Source: Longilinea sp035560795
Lineage (GTDB): Bacteria; Chloroflexota; Anaerolineae; Anaerolineales; Anaerolineaceae
Reading direction: 5' to 3'
Assembly (NCBI GenBank): GCA_035560795.1
Contig: DATMYV010000030.1
Coordinates: 1 to 62,957, forward strand
Length of the DNA stretch: 62,957 bases
Below, piece after piece: positions 27,719 through 36,463 of this stretch; the stretch's first letter is position 1, and every line of letters starts with the position of its first letter. The notes under the pieces were generated by a model. It was not told where the DNA came from. It did not search any database and saw only the letters and a list, made by a program, of their open reading frames with translations. The position numbers and the translations under genes were made by a program.

Positions 27719-27742
27719 GTCGTTTGATTGATGGTATCGCAA

Positions 27743-28669
27743 TCAAGGCAATGCGAAGGTCAGCTTCCATCCGCTCAAGCGGGTGGTCCCATCTGCTGAG
27801 GTGCATCTGCCGGTAGTCAGGCCGCTGGCCTGTTCGCCGGCTTCCCCGGCGGTTACCAGATAGGTATACCCTTCACTCATGCGGTAATCGGCGTATCCGG
27901 GGTTGATTTTCGGTGTGAGCCCGGTGTAGAAAAATTCCTCGCCTGACTGCCAGGCGGCAGTGATTTTGATGCCAGCCAGCGGTTTCCCAGCGGAATCCTG
28001 CACTTGCACTTGAATTAATCCATCTTCCACAGCCGGGTCGCACACTGGCAGGCGATCTTTCAAAACAAAGGGCGGGCTCAGCGTGGGTACGACCGTGATG
28101 CGTGACGCGATGGTGGGCTGGAGGGTGCCGGTCGGCACGGGCAGGGTGGCACTAGCCTGAGGCGTGGCCGTATGAATGGCCTGTTCATTTTCCAAAGTAC
28201 TGAAGGGCGTGCCAACCAGGGGAGTGATGGTAGCCAGGGCTGCTGCCGTTGCCTTTGTCAATGTGCTGGAGGTCGGTGTAGCACCGGATTGGACCATGGC
28301 TGATGCGAGCAGTGCAACCGCACGCGCGGTTTCAATCTTGCTTTCGTCCGTCACCAGGCGCTGCGCCAGATCGGTCAGCCCGCCATCCGGAGCAGGATCG
28401 CGAAGTTGGGCCAGCCGTTGGCTGGCGCGCCCAAGGTCGCCGTTCGCCTGGTAGGAGAGCGCCACCAAAATGCGGTAGGCATCCTTATCGGCCGAACGCA
28501 GTACCTTAGGCGTGGTATTAACGTATTGCACCGGGCTGATGCGCAAAGAGAAGAACAAACCGAAGACGGCCCCCAGGATCAAACCGGTAAGCAAGTACCA
28601 TGGGCCGTTCTGTCTGGGTTGGCTTGAATGTTCACGGCGCTCGCGCCGCTCGCGGGCACGGCTGCTCAT
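27743..28669 (-). CDS. Single-pass membrane protein, unknown function (paralogue of upstream neighbour)
   Basis: A 308-residue protein with a basic N-terminus, one helix (about 24-42, LLTGLILGAVFGLFFSLRI), a helical region (DKDAYRILVALSYQANGDLG) resembling the core of the gene upstream, a Thr/Ala-rich linker and a C-terminal beta-rich domain (VQVQDSAGKPLAGIKITAAW) that looks like an Ig/carboxypeptidase-regulatory fold. The start overlaps the preceding stop by four bases (ATGA). Function unknown; an outward-facing carbohydrate or protein binder is one possibility. Confidence 0.7.
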   Translation of the reverse strand: MSSRARERRERREHSSQPRQNGPWYLLTGLILGAVFGLFFSLRISPVQYVNTTPKVLRSADKDAYRILVALSYQANGDLGRASQRLAQLRDPAPDGGLTDLAQRLVTDESKIETARAVALLASAMVQSGATPTSSTLTKATAAALATITPLVGTPFSTLENEQAIHTATPQASATLPVPTGTLQPTIASRITVVPTLSPPFVLKDRLPVCDPAVEDGLIQVQVQDSAGKPLAGIKITAAWQSGEEFFYTGLTPKINPGYADYRMSEGYTYLVTAGEAGEQASGLTTGRCTSADGTTRLSGWKLTFALP

Positions 28670-29031
28670 GGGACCGCCGTCCCCGCGGAATTTGCCGCAT
28701 TCAGATTGAGCCCCTGCGCCAGGCTGGCCATCAGGGTGACATCGGCCGCGGGATAATTCAAATCTTGGGCAGTTAGAATGGCCTGCTGGACGATGTACAG
28801 CGGATCCTCTTCACCCAGTAATTTTAATTGCTCGGCAGCTTTTGCCGTGTCTTTCCCGGAGTCATAAATTTCCGCCACCATCAGGACGGTATCGGTGCGG
28901 TAATCGGCCCGCAGCGTGCTGGCAGGGGCTTGAATATCGACGCCAGGGTTAATCACCCAACCGTAGAGCAGCCCCAGGGCAATGCCGGTGAGGATGCTGA
29001 TGAGGAACCAGAGGATTCGCCCGATGCGCAC
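28666..29031 (-). CDS. Small single-pass membrane protein, unknown function
   Basis: A 121-residue protein with an N-terminal helix (FLISILTGIALGLLYGWVI) and a helical outer part (RADYRTDTVLMVAEIYDSGK) similar to the N-terminal half of the next gene, so the pair probably arose by duplication. Start GTG at 29031 uses an AAGGA site that lies inside the end of the urocanate hydratase gene, giving coupled translation. No link with histidine breakdown is apparent from its sequence. Confidence 0.68.
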   Translation of the reverse strand: MRIGRILWFLISILTGIALGLLYGWVINPGVDIQAPASTLRADYRTDTVLMVAEIYDSGKDTAKAAEQLKLLGEEDPLYIVQQAILTAQDLNYPAADVTLMASLAQGLNLNAANSAGTAVP

Positions 29032-29036
29032 TTTAA

Positions 29037-30692
29037 TTATTCCTTCAACATGGGTACTTTTATGCCGGACCGGCGGGCAAAGTCGATGGCTTCGGGGTAA
29101 CCGGCATCCGCATGGCGGACAACCCCCATGCCGGGGTCGGTCGTCAATACGCGCTGCAGCCGCACAGCTGCCTCAGGGGTACCGTCAGCGACGATCACCA
29201 TACCGGCGTGCTGGCTGTAGCCCATGCCCACGCCGCCGCCGTGATGAAAGGAAATCCAGGTGGCGCCGCCCACAGCGTTGATCATCGCGTTCAAAATTGG
29301 CCAATCACTGATCGCATCCGAACCGTCGCGCATGCCCTCGGTTTCTCGGTTGGGGGACGCGACCGAGCCGGAATCGAGATGGTCGCGCCCGATAACGATC
29401 GGCGCCTTGACGATGCCTTTGGCAACCATTTCGTTAAATTTCAAACCAGCACGGGCGCGCTCGCCGTAACCCAACCAGCAGATGCGCGATGGCAATCCCT
29501 GAAAAGGCACCCGCTCGCGCGCCAGTTTGAGCCAGCGGTGCAGGTGTTCATCCTTGGGAAAGAGTTCCATAACGGCTTCATCGGTGCGGTAGATGTCTTC
29601 TGGGTCGCCGGAGAGGGCCACCCAGCGGAAAGGACCTTTACCCTCGCAAAAAAGCGGACGAATATAGGCTGGAACGAAACCGGGGAAGTCGAAGGCATTT
29701 TTCACGCCCTGGTCAAAGGCTTGCTGGCGCAGGTTGTTGCCATAATCAAAGACTTCGGCGCCGGCTTTTTGGAATGCCAGCATGGCTTCAACATGCCGGG
29801 CCATGGATTGTTGGGAAAGGCGGGTAAACTCCTGGGGATCGTGTTTGCGTAATTCATCAGCCTGTTCCACCGAGTAACCAGTGGGAATATAGAAGAGCGG
29901 GTCGTGCGCGGGGGTCTGGTCGGTAACCACATCGGGAATGACGCCGCGCAGGACCAGTTCCGGAAAGATATCGGCCGCGTTCCCAATGAGCGCAACCGAA
30001 CGGGGAATCTGCCGGCCGCGGGCTTCTTCAACCAGGGTCATCGCTTCTTCAAGGGTGTCGACCACCAGGTCGACATAACCAATCTTGCGGCGGCGTTCAG
30101 CGCGTTCGGGATCGACCTCGATGCACAGTCCAACGCCTTCGTTCATGGTGATGGCCAGCGGCTGCGCACCGCCCATGCCGCCCAACCCGGCAGTGAGCAC
30201 GAATTTACCCTTTAACGACGGCCAGCCTTTTTGAACGGCCAGGGCAGCCAGGGTTTCAAAGGTACCCTGAAGAATGCCCTGCGCGCCGATGTAAATCCAC
30301 GATCCGGCGGTCATCTGGCCGTACATGATCAGGCCTTTTTGCGCCAGCTCGTCGAAGACCTTCCAGGTGGCCCAATGCGGCACCAGATTGGAATTGGCGA
30401 TCAATACGCGCGGCGCATCGGCGTGCGTTTTAAACACGGCTACCGGTTTGCCGGATTGAACCAACAGCGTCTCGTCATTTTCCAACTTCACCAGGCTGTC
30501 GAGGATGGCATCGAAGGCTTCCCAACTGCGGGCCGCCTGGCCGCGCCCGCCGTAAACCACCAAGTCCTGCGGGCGTTCGGCTACCTCAGGGTCCAGGTTG
30601 TTCTGGATCATGCGGTAGGCGGCTTCAGTTAACCAGGATTTGCAGGTGAGTTGCGTGCCGCGCGGAGCGCGCACCGTACGAGGACCGGACAT
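29037..30692 (-). CDS. hutU: Urocanate hydratase
   Basis: NAD-dependent enzyme of histidine degradation that turns urocanate into imidazolonepropionate. The 551 residues match the family, beginning with PRGTQLTCKSWLTEAAYRM, then YGGRGQAARSWEAFDAI, GGMGGAQPLAITMNEG (NAD-binding loop) and FHHGGGVGMGYSQHAGM near the C-terminus. A GGGAGG site precedes the ATG. No hutH, hutI or hutG is present in the window, so the pathway partners must lie elsewhere. It leads a three-gene leftward operon. Confidence 0.96.
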   Translation of the reverse strand: MSGPRTVRAPRGTQLTCKSWLTEAAYRMIQNNLDPEVAERPQDLVVYGGRGQAARSWEAFDAILDSLVKLENDETLLVQSGKPVAVFKTHADAPRVLIANSNLVPHWATWKVFDELAQKGLIMYGQMTAGSWIYIGAQGILQGTFETLAALAVQKGWPSLKGKFVLTAGLGGMGGAQPLAITMNEGVGLCIEVDPERAERRRKIGYVDLVVDTLEEAMTLVEEARGRQIPRSVALIGNAADIFPELVLRGVIPDVVTDQTPAHDPLFYIPTGYSVEQADELRKHDPQEFTRLSQQSMARHVEAMLAFQKAGAEVFDYGNNLRQQAFDQGVKNAFDFPGFVPAYIRPLFCEGKGPFRWVALSGDPEDIYRTDEAVMELFPKDEHLHRWLKLARERVPFQGLPSRICWLGYGERARAGLKFNEMVAKGIVKAPIVIGRDHLDSGSVASPNRETEGMRDGSDAISDWPILNAMINAVGGATWISFHHGGGVGMGYSQHAGMVIVADGTPEAAVRLQRVLTTDPGMGVVRHADAGYPEAIDFARRSGIKVPMLKE

Positions 30693-30783
30693 GAAAACCT
30701 CCCGATGAGATTTGTAACGCCTTGGTACTGATTATAAACCGAAGCGCAGGTTCGCGCACCATCTATGGACTGGCGCGAATCTA

Positions 30784-30813
30784 AAGGCGGCCTCCACCGC
30801 CGGAAGCCGCCTT
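30784..30813 (-). terminator. Stem-loop after the CBS gene, possible terminator
   Basis: An 8-bp perfect stem (30784-30791 with 30806-30813) lies about 20 nt after the CBS gene stop on the minus strand. The following T tract is short and interrupted, so termination strength is uncertain. Confidence 0.45.
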
Positions 30814-30832
30814 GTCAAATGTCAACAGGCCG

Positions 30833-31261
30833 TTATTCGTTTATGCGCGCGGTCATTTCCTTGATCTTTTCGCGCTGCCGATAAATGATATCGCGCACTG
30901 CATCGCCAATGGAAATCATGCCAACCAGGCGTTCGTGTTCCACAACCGGTAAGTGGCGGATGCGATGCTGGGTCATCATTTCCATGGCTTCTTCAATGGT
31001 TTGATCGGGGTGAATGGTGAATACCGGAAAACTCATGATGTCGCTGACCAGGGTTTCCCTTGAAGTCTTCCCCAGCAAGATGATTTTGCGGGCATAATCG
31101 CGTTCTGAGAGAATGCCGACAATTTTCTCATCTTTCATGACGACGATAGCGCCGATGTCCTTATCGGCCATCAAACGCAGAGCATCCAACACGCTCTGGT
31201 CCGGGGCGATCGTCCACACAAAATCACCTTTTAGTTGGAGTATTTGACGAATGGGGTTCAT
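30833..31261 (-). CDS. CBS-domain pair protein
   Basis: A 142-residue Bateman module: two CBS domains (about 10-65 and 75-130) with DKDIGAIVVMKDEKIVGILS and HRIRHLPVVEHERLVGMIS as the adenosyl-ligand-binding strands. Stand-alone CBS pairs sense AMP, ATP or related nucleotides and regulate partners. No other domain is attached. AAGGAGG precedes the ATG at ideal spacing. It is a single-gene transcript by spacing; its target is unknown. Confidence 0.9.
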   Translation of the reverse strand: MNPIRQILQLKGDFVWTIAPDQSVLDALRLMADKDIGAIVVMKDEKIVGILSERDYARKIILLGKTSRETLVSDIMSFPVFTIHPDQTIEEAMEMMTQHRIRHLPVVEHERLVGMISIGDAVRDIIYRQREKIKEMTARINE

Positions 31262-31394
31262 ATGCGCCTCCTTTGGCTCAATGCTCCGTGTCTCTTTTGG
31301 CTTAGGTTTATTGTATCAAAGGCGTGAGCGTACTTCAATGTAGATATCCGTCAAATTCTATCAATTTTCATGATATTGATTTCATTAAACATCC

Positions 31395-31400
31395 TATAAT
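31395..31400 (+). promoter_or_regulatory. -10 box upstream of the glycosyltransferase
   Basis: A perfect TATAAT, predicting a start near 31407 and a leader of about 75 nt before the TTG at 31484. A short frame of 22 codons (31419-31487) lies in the leader and its stop overlaps the TTG start. No convincing -35 box. Confidence 0.5.
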
Positions 31401-31483
31401 CAATACATGGGGTAAACCATGAATTTGTTGAACAGGCAGAATATCCCAGGTATTTCTGGACAATTTAAGACAGGAGATCTATA

Positions 31484-32728
31484 TTGATCAACCCCTCGTC
31501 GAACCCGCGCCTGGCTTTCTTATTTCCCCATTTTCCTGCTCCGGCGGATATTTGGATTCAAAGCGAGATGGAAATGCTGATGCGGCTGGGCTGGGAAATC
31601 AATGTGTTTGCACTGTCGTATGACAGCCAACAGATCGCTGCCATGCCATCCGAGATCCGCGCGTTGACCGCCGGGATGGGGGAGCGAACACGGCCTTCAC
31701 CGCGCCTGGCAGGCGTGGAAGTACCGACCGACCCAGAGGACCGGCTGCCTGCTGATACGGGCCAGGTACGTAAAACGGTCATGAACCTATACCGCGGTCA
31801 GCCTTTGAAAATGCTGGAAATGCGCGCTTTCAACGACAAGATGCTTGCTCTGGCGCGCGATATGCGCATGAAGCGGATTGGCCATATCATCGCGCAATAC
31901 GCCACCAGGCCAGCATTGGGCGCCTGGATCATTCACCAGGTAACAGGCATTCCATACAGCGTCCGCGTCCACGGCCCGGAACTGGCAGGTCCTTCCCCGG
32001 AAGCTGCTGCGGCGCTGGCTGGCGCGGCTTTTGTGGCCACGGCCACGCAATCGGCACGTGAAAAGCTAAGTAAAAATTATGGCGAGTCCGTGGCGGCACG
32101 GACTTCGGTAGTTCATTACGGACTGGATGTCAATGCCTATCCTCAGCGAATAGGCATATTGCGGGCCGAGCCGCCTTTCGAGGTGGTTTGCGAGCGCCCA
32201 TTGGAAGCCGACCAGGGACTTGAGTTGTTGGTCGACGCCTGCGCCGGACTGTTGAACGAAGGATTGCCGTTACACCTGCAAATTTTCGGGGAGGGTGGCC
32301 TGAGAAAATCGCTGCAGAAAAAAATCGACCAGCTGCAGCACAAAAATGCAGTGGACCTGCCTGGAAAGTTATCTCCGGATGAACGTACCCGCAGGATGGC
32401 GGCGGCAGATTGTTATATTGACCCTCTTCCGGAGCTGCGAGGCGAGCGGGAAGCGCTGCCGCTGGCATTATTTGAGGCGCTGGCCTGTTCACTACCTGTG
32501 GTGGCAACCAATTTGCCGGGTCGGGATGAATTGGTGAGGCACTACGAGACCGGCGTTCTCATCCCGACGGGTGACAGTTCGACGTTGGGTTCAGGCATCC
32601 GGGATATCTATAATGGTCCAGCCAAGGCAGCCCGCATGGCACGTGCTGGACGGGCGCTGATTCTAAACGAATTTGACCCGGTTGCGAACGCGCGTTTGCT
32701 TGGAGATCTAATTCTGCAACAACGCTGA
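31484..32728 (+). CDS. GT4-family glycosyltransferase
   Basis: A 414-residue GT-B glycosyltransferase. N-terminal FLFPHFPAPADIWIQSEMEM is typical of GT4 enzymes of exopolysaccharide clusters, and the C-terminal half has EREALPLALFEALACSLPVV with the donor-binding Glu pair, though GLDVNAY replaces the common V-G-V-D linker. Acceptor and donor are unknown. The TTG start is supported by AGGAG 8 nt upstream and overlaps the stop of a 22-codon leader frame. It is closed by a strong terminator and so stands apart from the main glycan operon. Confidence 0.87.
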   Translation: MINPSSNPRLAFLFPHFPAPADIWIQSEMEMLMRLGWEINVFALSYDSQQIAAMPSEIRALTAGMGERTRPSPRLAGVEVPTDPEDRLPADTGQVRKTVMNLYRGQPLKMLEMRAFNDKMLALARDMRMKRIGHIIAQYATRPALGAWIIHQVTGIPYSVRVHGPELAGPSPEAAAALAGAAFVATATQSAREKLSKNYGESVAARTSVVHYGLDVNAYPQRIGILRAEPPFEVVCERPLEADQGLELLVDACAGLLNEGLPLHLQIFGEGGLRKSLQKKIDQLQHKNAVDLPGKLSPDERTRRMAAADCYIDPLPELRGEREALPLALFEALACSLPVVATNLPGRDELVRHYETGVLIPTGDSSTLGSGIRDIYNGPAKAARMARAGRALILNEFDPVANARLLGDLILQQR

Positions 32729-32758
32729 TTCTTATCATGATCATTTTCATAAGTCATT

Positions 32759-32796
32759 AAAAACAGGATTCTGACCAATCGTCAGAATCCTGTTTT
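32759..32796. terminator. Bidirectional intrinsic terminator
   Basis: A stem of 16 bp (32760-32775 with 32781-32796), a five-base loop, A-rich on the left and T-rich on the right. It separates the convergent glycosyltransferase and LiaF-like genes. Confidence 0.9.
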
Positions 32797-32815
32797 ATGA
32801 CCGGCCAGGGCGGGG

Positions 32816-33811
32816 TCAATTGATGTTCAGGCTGCCCGAACCGATATCCTGGACACGGATGAGGATGCGTTGGGTTGCATTGGCGTAACCGGCAGTTTCC
32901 CAGATGCCTTCATCACCGTTTCCTTTTTCAACCTGGGTCAAACCGCGCGGCAGGTTCAGGCTGCCCGAACCGCTGTCCATAACTTCGATCCGTACCTCGG
33001 CGCTGGCTGGCAGTTCCAATGAGATGGATCCGCTGGCGCCATCGATACTCAGGGTCATATTGGTGTTTGCCGGCAGCGTTACCCGCAGGCTGCCAGAACC
33101 GCCCTCAAAATTCGCCTCGTAGGCTTGTGCGGATTCCGGTAAAGCAACCGAGAAACTCCCGGAAGCCACATCCACCTGCAAGTCTTCGATCTGCAATTGG
33201 CTGAGATCGGCATTTGCGGAGCCTGATCCGCCAATTAATTTCAAACTGAGCGGCACATCGGGGCTGAGGGAGATATCCCAACGGGTAGGTTGGGTGGGTA
33301 AGCCCCAGGTGAGGGTCGTGGTGTTCGGGCGTTTGCGCAGTTCGATGCTTTTTTCGCTGGACCCGCTGACTTTGAATTCCATTTCGCCAAAGTGGGTAAC
33401 GTTGGCATCGAACAGGTTAGTGGATCCGGAAAGCGCATTTATGCTGACCGGGTCAGAGGCAATGTCGACCAGCACATTTGCGCTCCTGGTTGAACCCATC
33501 GGTTCGTTGAAGCGTTCCTGGATGACCTGAGCTGACGGCAGGTTCAAACCCAATTTTTGCCCGGCAACCAGGATGAAGATGAACGCGCCGACCACCAGCA
33601 AGCCGATCAAGCCGCTTGCCAGGGTAGAGCGCCGGCCAAACAGGATCTCCAGACCGAGGGCCACCAGCAGCAGCGGCCATAATGCGGAGAGCGCTGCCAG
33701 ATTGGCGGTGGTGATGAGGTTGAAATTGGCGAGAAGTAAAATGACGCCTGCGCCGATCAGCACAATCGGCCAAAAAATGGATCGATGACGTGGGCTTTCG
33801 GGGGTGTTCAT
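32816..33811 (-). CDS. LiaF/LiaI-like membrane protein with C-terminal beta-repeat domain
   Basis: A 331-residue protein. The N-terminal part has paired short helices (FWPIVLIGAGVILLLANF, LSALWPLLLVALGLEIL, ASGLIGLLVVGAFIFILVAG) as in LiaI/DUF5668 proteins. The rest is a repetitive beta domain with recurring G-S-G-S turns, resembling the DUF4097/LiaF-type adhesin fold. Such proteins sense envelope stress or anchor regulators. ATG at 33811 is chosen for its AGGAG site; the frame extends eight codons further. No two-component genes are nearby. Confidence 0.75.
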   Translation of the reverse strand: MNTPESPRHRSIFWPIVLIGAGVILLLANFNLITTANLAALSALWPLLLVALGLEILFGRRSTLASGLIGLLVVGAFIFILVAGQKLGLNLPSAQVIQERFNEPMGSTRSANVLVDIASDPVSINALSGSTNLFDANVTHFGEMEFKVSGSSEKSIELRKRPNTTTLTWGLPTQPTRWDISLSPDVPLSLKLIGGSGSANADLSQLQIEDLQVDVASGSFSVALPESAQAYEANFEGGSGSLRVTLPANTNMTLSIDGASGSISLELPASAEVRIEVMDSGSGSLNLPRGLTQVEKGNGDEGIWETAGYANATQRILIRVQDIGSGSLNIN

Positions 33812-34041
33812 GCATTTTCTCCTGGTAAGAATCAATTTACAGTTTCTAACTCATTTATCGGTTCGGTGTTTTCGTTTCTTCAGCCGTTTTTCAGACGACT
33901 GAAAATTAACAAAATTACTCTTCCTCATTCCATATACGGACTCTTGCCGGAATAGTTGTTCAGAAAGCTTGAGTAGATCGATTCTTTTAAGATTCTAAGA
34001 AATTCATTCTTTCAACATTAACCCCGGTCGTTAGAATATAT

Positions 34042-34047
34042 TATACT
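34042..34047 (+). promoter_or_regulatory. -10 box for the patatin-like gene
   Basis: TATACT, about 35 nt before the ATG at 34082, with an AGGAG site in the resulting short leader. The -35 region is weak. A 7-bp inverted repeat (33888-33894 with 33899-33905) lies about 135 bp further upstream; otherwise the 33,812-34,081 gap shows no gene. Confidence 0.5.
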
Positions 34048-34081
34048 ATCTTTGTCAATAATTATGTACAGGAGATAAACC

Positions 34082-35023
34082 ATGAAACCATTTCGCAAGA
34101 ACGTAGCCATCGCCATTGATGGCGGTGGGATTAAAGGGGTTATTTGTACGCGCGCGTTGATGCTTCTGGAAGATGAGTTGGGACGGCCGGTGCATGAAGT
34201 ATTTCGTTTGGGCGCTGGAACTTCCACTGGTTCGATCATATCGGCGGGTCTGGCTGCCAAATTAAGTGCTGCCCGGATGCATGATCTATATATAAATGTA
34301 GGCGAGTCAATCTTCCCCCGCAGCCTGCGCACGACCTTTTTTCCACTCACCCGATACCGTTACCCGCATGAGCCGTTGGCGGCTGCGCTGCGAGAATATA
34401 TTGGTGACCGGCCATTGGGTGATTTTTGGACGGCTGAACCGCCTACCGACTTGGTTTTAACCAGCTTCGATCTGGTGGAAAACCGCACCCGCTTCATTAA
34501 ACCCTGGAAAGAAGAATATAAGAGCTGGTCAATGGTTAAGGCAGTGCTGGCATCCTCCTCTGTACCGACTTACTTTCCCATCGTTGACGGACGATTTGTG
34601 GATGGCGGCGTCGGCTCGTATGCCAATCCTTGTTACCTGGCGGCTTATGAAATTATGTATGTGCTTAAATGGGATCCGGCCGAAACAACCTTGATCAGCC
34701 TGGGCACGGGGCGCGATCCGGGTAAACTCAAAGAGGGCGAAGCGGACAGCTACCATGCCTGGAACTGGATCGGACCGGTTTTGGGCGCCTTCCTGCATTC
34801 AGCCGATGATCAGCAAGTCAGCCTGGTGAAAACTTTCTTCGACCAGTTGGATTTCCGACGCTTTCAGGTCGATTTGCAGCAGTCCATCGAAATGGATGAT
34901 CCAAAGAGCATCCCAGCCCTGATTGCATACGGCGAGGAGATGGGCCGCATGATCCTGAATGATTTCACCGACCGGGCCATGTTGGTCCAGGCTGCTCAGC
35001 CGCCTGACCCAGAACGGCTCTGA
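34082..35023 (+). CDS. Patatin-like phospholipase
   Basis: Serine lipid acyl hydrolase of the patatin family, 313 residues. The oxyanion loop is DGGGIKG (13-19), the nucleophile is Ser48 in GTSTG, and the catalytic Asp lies in VDGGVGSYANP. No signal peptide or membrane helix is seen, so it acts on lipids from the cytoplasmic side. AGGAG precedes the ATG. Its 3' end overlaps the convergent App1-type phosphatase gene by 28 bp. Both enzymes act on phospholipids, which may not be accidental. Confidence 0.92.
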   Translation: MKPFRKNVAIAIDGGGIKGVICTRALMLLEDELGRPVHEVFRLGAGTSTGSIISAGLAAKLSAARMHDLYINVGESIFPRSLRTTFFPLTRYRYPHEPLAAALREYIGDRPLGDFWTAEPPTDLVLTSFDLVENRTRFIKPWKEEYKSWSMVKAVLASSSVPTYFPIVDGRFVDGGVGSYANPCYLAAYEIMYVLKWDPAETTLISLGTGRDPGKLKEGEADSYHAWNWIGPVLGAFLHSADDQQVSLVKTFFDQLDFRRFQVDLQQSIEMDDPKSIPALIAYGEEMGRMILNDFTDRAMLVQAAQPPDPERL

Positions 35024-36111
35024 TCCGCCTCGATTTCAGACACCACCTCCGGGTTCAACCAGCCGCGGGCAACCGCATCGCGTGCCATGCTAAAACTATC
35101 CACCGCCAGCAGCAGTGGTACACCGCTGGTTTTCAATTGGTGAACGGCTGCATCGCGGCGGTCATCCGGACTGACATCCCGAATATACACGCCCAGGATA
35201 CGACCGGGGTTTTCAAGGATGAAACGGGCATATATCTCCGGATCCTGTTGGCCGCTGTCGCCGATGAGCAGAAAAGGTAAATCTGGAAACAGGCTGGTGA
35301 TCAAACGCAGCATTCCAAGTTTGTAATCCACGTTGTCTGTGGGCAGGATTTCCTGATCGCTAATAGCCCAGTCGCGCAGAAAGGTGACATGCTCAGGCAA
35401 GCCGTGATAATCAAAGGTTTCTTCTAGCAGGTCGGACAGATTCCATGGGCTGCTGGAAACGAAAAAAAGCGGATTGCCACCAGCCTGCAGTCCGCGGTAG
35501 AAAGCCGGTACGCCCGGGAAAGCGGAGCGTTGACTGGCACGCCCGCTGACCAAAGTGCGTATCAAGCCAAACGGGTTCTGTACGTTGGAAACCAACAAGG
35601 TGTCATCAACGTCGCTTATCACGCCATAGCGCACAGCGTTCGAAAAATGTACAAGTGGCACCATTACTTCCGCCGTCTTTGCCGGTTCCTTGGTTGGGTC
35701 CGTTTCAGACTCTGTGAGCCATTCCAGTTGAACGCTTTTCGGGTGCGGCTGGGAGGTGGAAAAAGAGGTGTTGAGTTCAAAATAGCCCTCTTCATCGCTC
35801 TCCAAATAAAAGGTTTCACTGCCCGCCAGAAGGCGCAGGCGTGCGTTTGGAATTTCATCACTGTTCATGCGGTGGTAAAAATCGAGCAAATCATCCCAAA
35901 CGCTCTGGTTATCGGCGCTGATGATTGGATGGCTTTGGTGCAGAATCCGTCCCTTGATGTAAAAGCCGCCTGGGTAAGTAAAGGCCGCCAACGGTACCAC
36001 CATTGTTGGTTCTGGCCCGCTGAACCGGCCTTCGAGGCGGCGTTTGATTCGATCTACAAATTCCTCCACATCATTGGCGAGAGGGGCCAGGTTTTTTTGC
36101 CATTTGCTCAT
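34996..36111 (-). CDS. App1-type phosphatidate phosphatase (DUF2183)
   Basis: A 371-residue protein with the App1 catalytic domain: the HAD-like nucleophile motif DVDDTLL in YGVISDVDDTLLVSNVQ, followed by VSSSPWNLSDLLEE and LLIGDSGQQDPEIY, all characteristic of DUF2183. The yeast founder dephosphorylates phosphatidate. An N-terminal beta domain (about 45-160) precedes it. ATG at 36111 is chosen for its AAGGA site; a longer frame to 36162 has none. It has its own promoter. The substrate in bacteria is not established. Confidence 0.88.
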   Translation of the reverse strand: MSKWQKNLAPLANDVEEFVDRIKRRLEGRFSGPEPTMVVPLAAFTYPGGFYIKGRILHQSHPIISADNQSVWDDLLDFYHRMNSDEIPNARLRLLAGSETFYLESDEEGYFELNTSFSTSQPHPKSVQLEWLTESETDPTKEPAKTAEVMVPLVHFSNAVRYGVISDVDDTLLVSNVQNPFGLIRTLVSGRASQRSAFPGVPAFYRGLQAGGNPLFFVSSSPWNLSDLLEETFDYHGLPEHVTFLRDWAISDQEILPTDNVDYKLGMLRLITSLFPDLPFLLIGDSGQQDPEIYARFILENPGRILGVYIRDVSPDDRRDAAVHQLKTSGVPLLLAVDSFSMARDAVARGWLNPEVVSEIEADQSRSGSGG

Positions 36112-36199
36112 AATGCCATCCTTTCCGTGGTGATGTAGACCAGTCTCCAATTTTATTTCCAATTCGGAAATGGTCTTGCTATTTTCTTCCGGTGTCGCT

Positions 36200-36230
36200 A
36201 TAATACTGATTCGTTGATTGCAAATGTCAA
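36200..36230 (-). promoter_or_regulatory. Promoter for the App1-type gene
   Basis: On the minus strand a perfect TTGACA (36225-36230) is followed after 19 nt by TATTAT (36200-36205). The spacer is two bases longer than ideal. Confidence 0.5.
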
Positions 36231-36260
36231 TAAATATGCCACCACTATTGGATTTCGATT

Positions 36261-36285
36261 GGTTAAAGGTTGGTTAAAGGTTGGT
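36261..36285 (+). repeat. 11-bp tandem repeat just upstream of the glycan promoter
   Basis: GGTTAAAGGTT occurs twice back to back (36261-36271, 36272-36282) plus three bases of a third copy. The period equals one helical turn and the array ends 9 bp before the -35 box, the usual place for an activator of the OmpR/PhoB type. Confidence 0.65.
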
Positions 36286-36293
36286 CGCATATA

Positions 36294-36322
36294 TTGACTT
36301 TGGCGATTGAAGTCTGTAAGAT
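36294..36322 (+). promoter_or_regulatory. Sigma70-type promoter of the glycan operon
   Basis: TTGACT (36294-36299), a 17-nt spacer and TAAGAT (36317-36322). It is the best promoter match in the window. Transcription from about 36329 gives a leader near 380 nt before the first gene at 36712. Confidence 0.68.
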
Positions 36323-36426
36323 TAAACATGTAATTGTACGGGGTGATTATAGGCTTAATTGTAAATTGAATATTATGCATTTTTCATGTGGAGGCGATGA
36401 TTCGAGACCAGAAAAATGGTCGCTTT

Positions 36427-36444
36427 CCTCTCCAGGGGGAGAGG
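36427..36444 (+). ncRNA. Leader hairpin of the glycan operon
   Basis: A perfect 7-bp stem (36427-36433 with 36438-36444) with loop AGGG in the long leader, about 100 nt after the predicted transcript start. It is the first of several structures in this leader. Confidence 0.4.
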
Positions 36445-36463
36445 TCTCGATGAGCCAATAGCG

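Noticed and set aside
36261..36285. Short tandem repeat as a CRISPR array
   Set aside because: Only two units without spacers, and no cas genes in the window.
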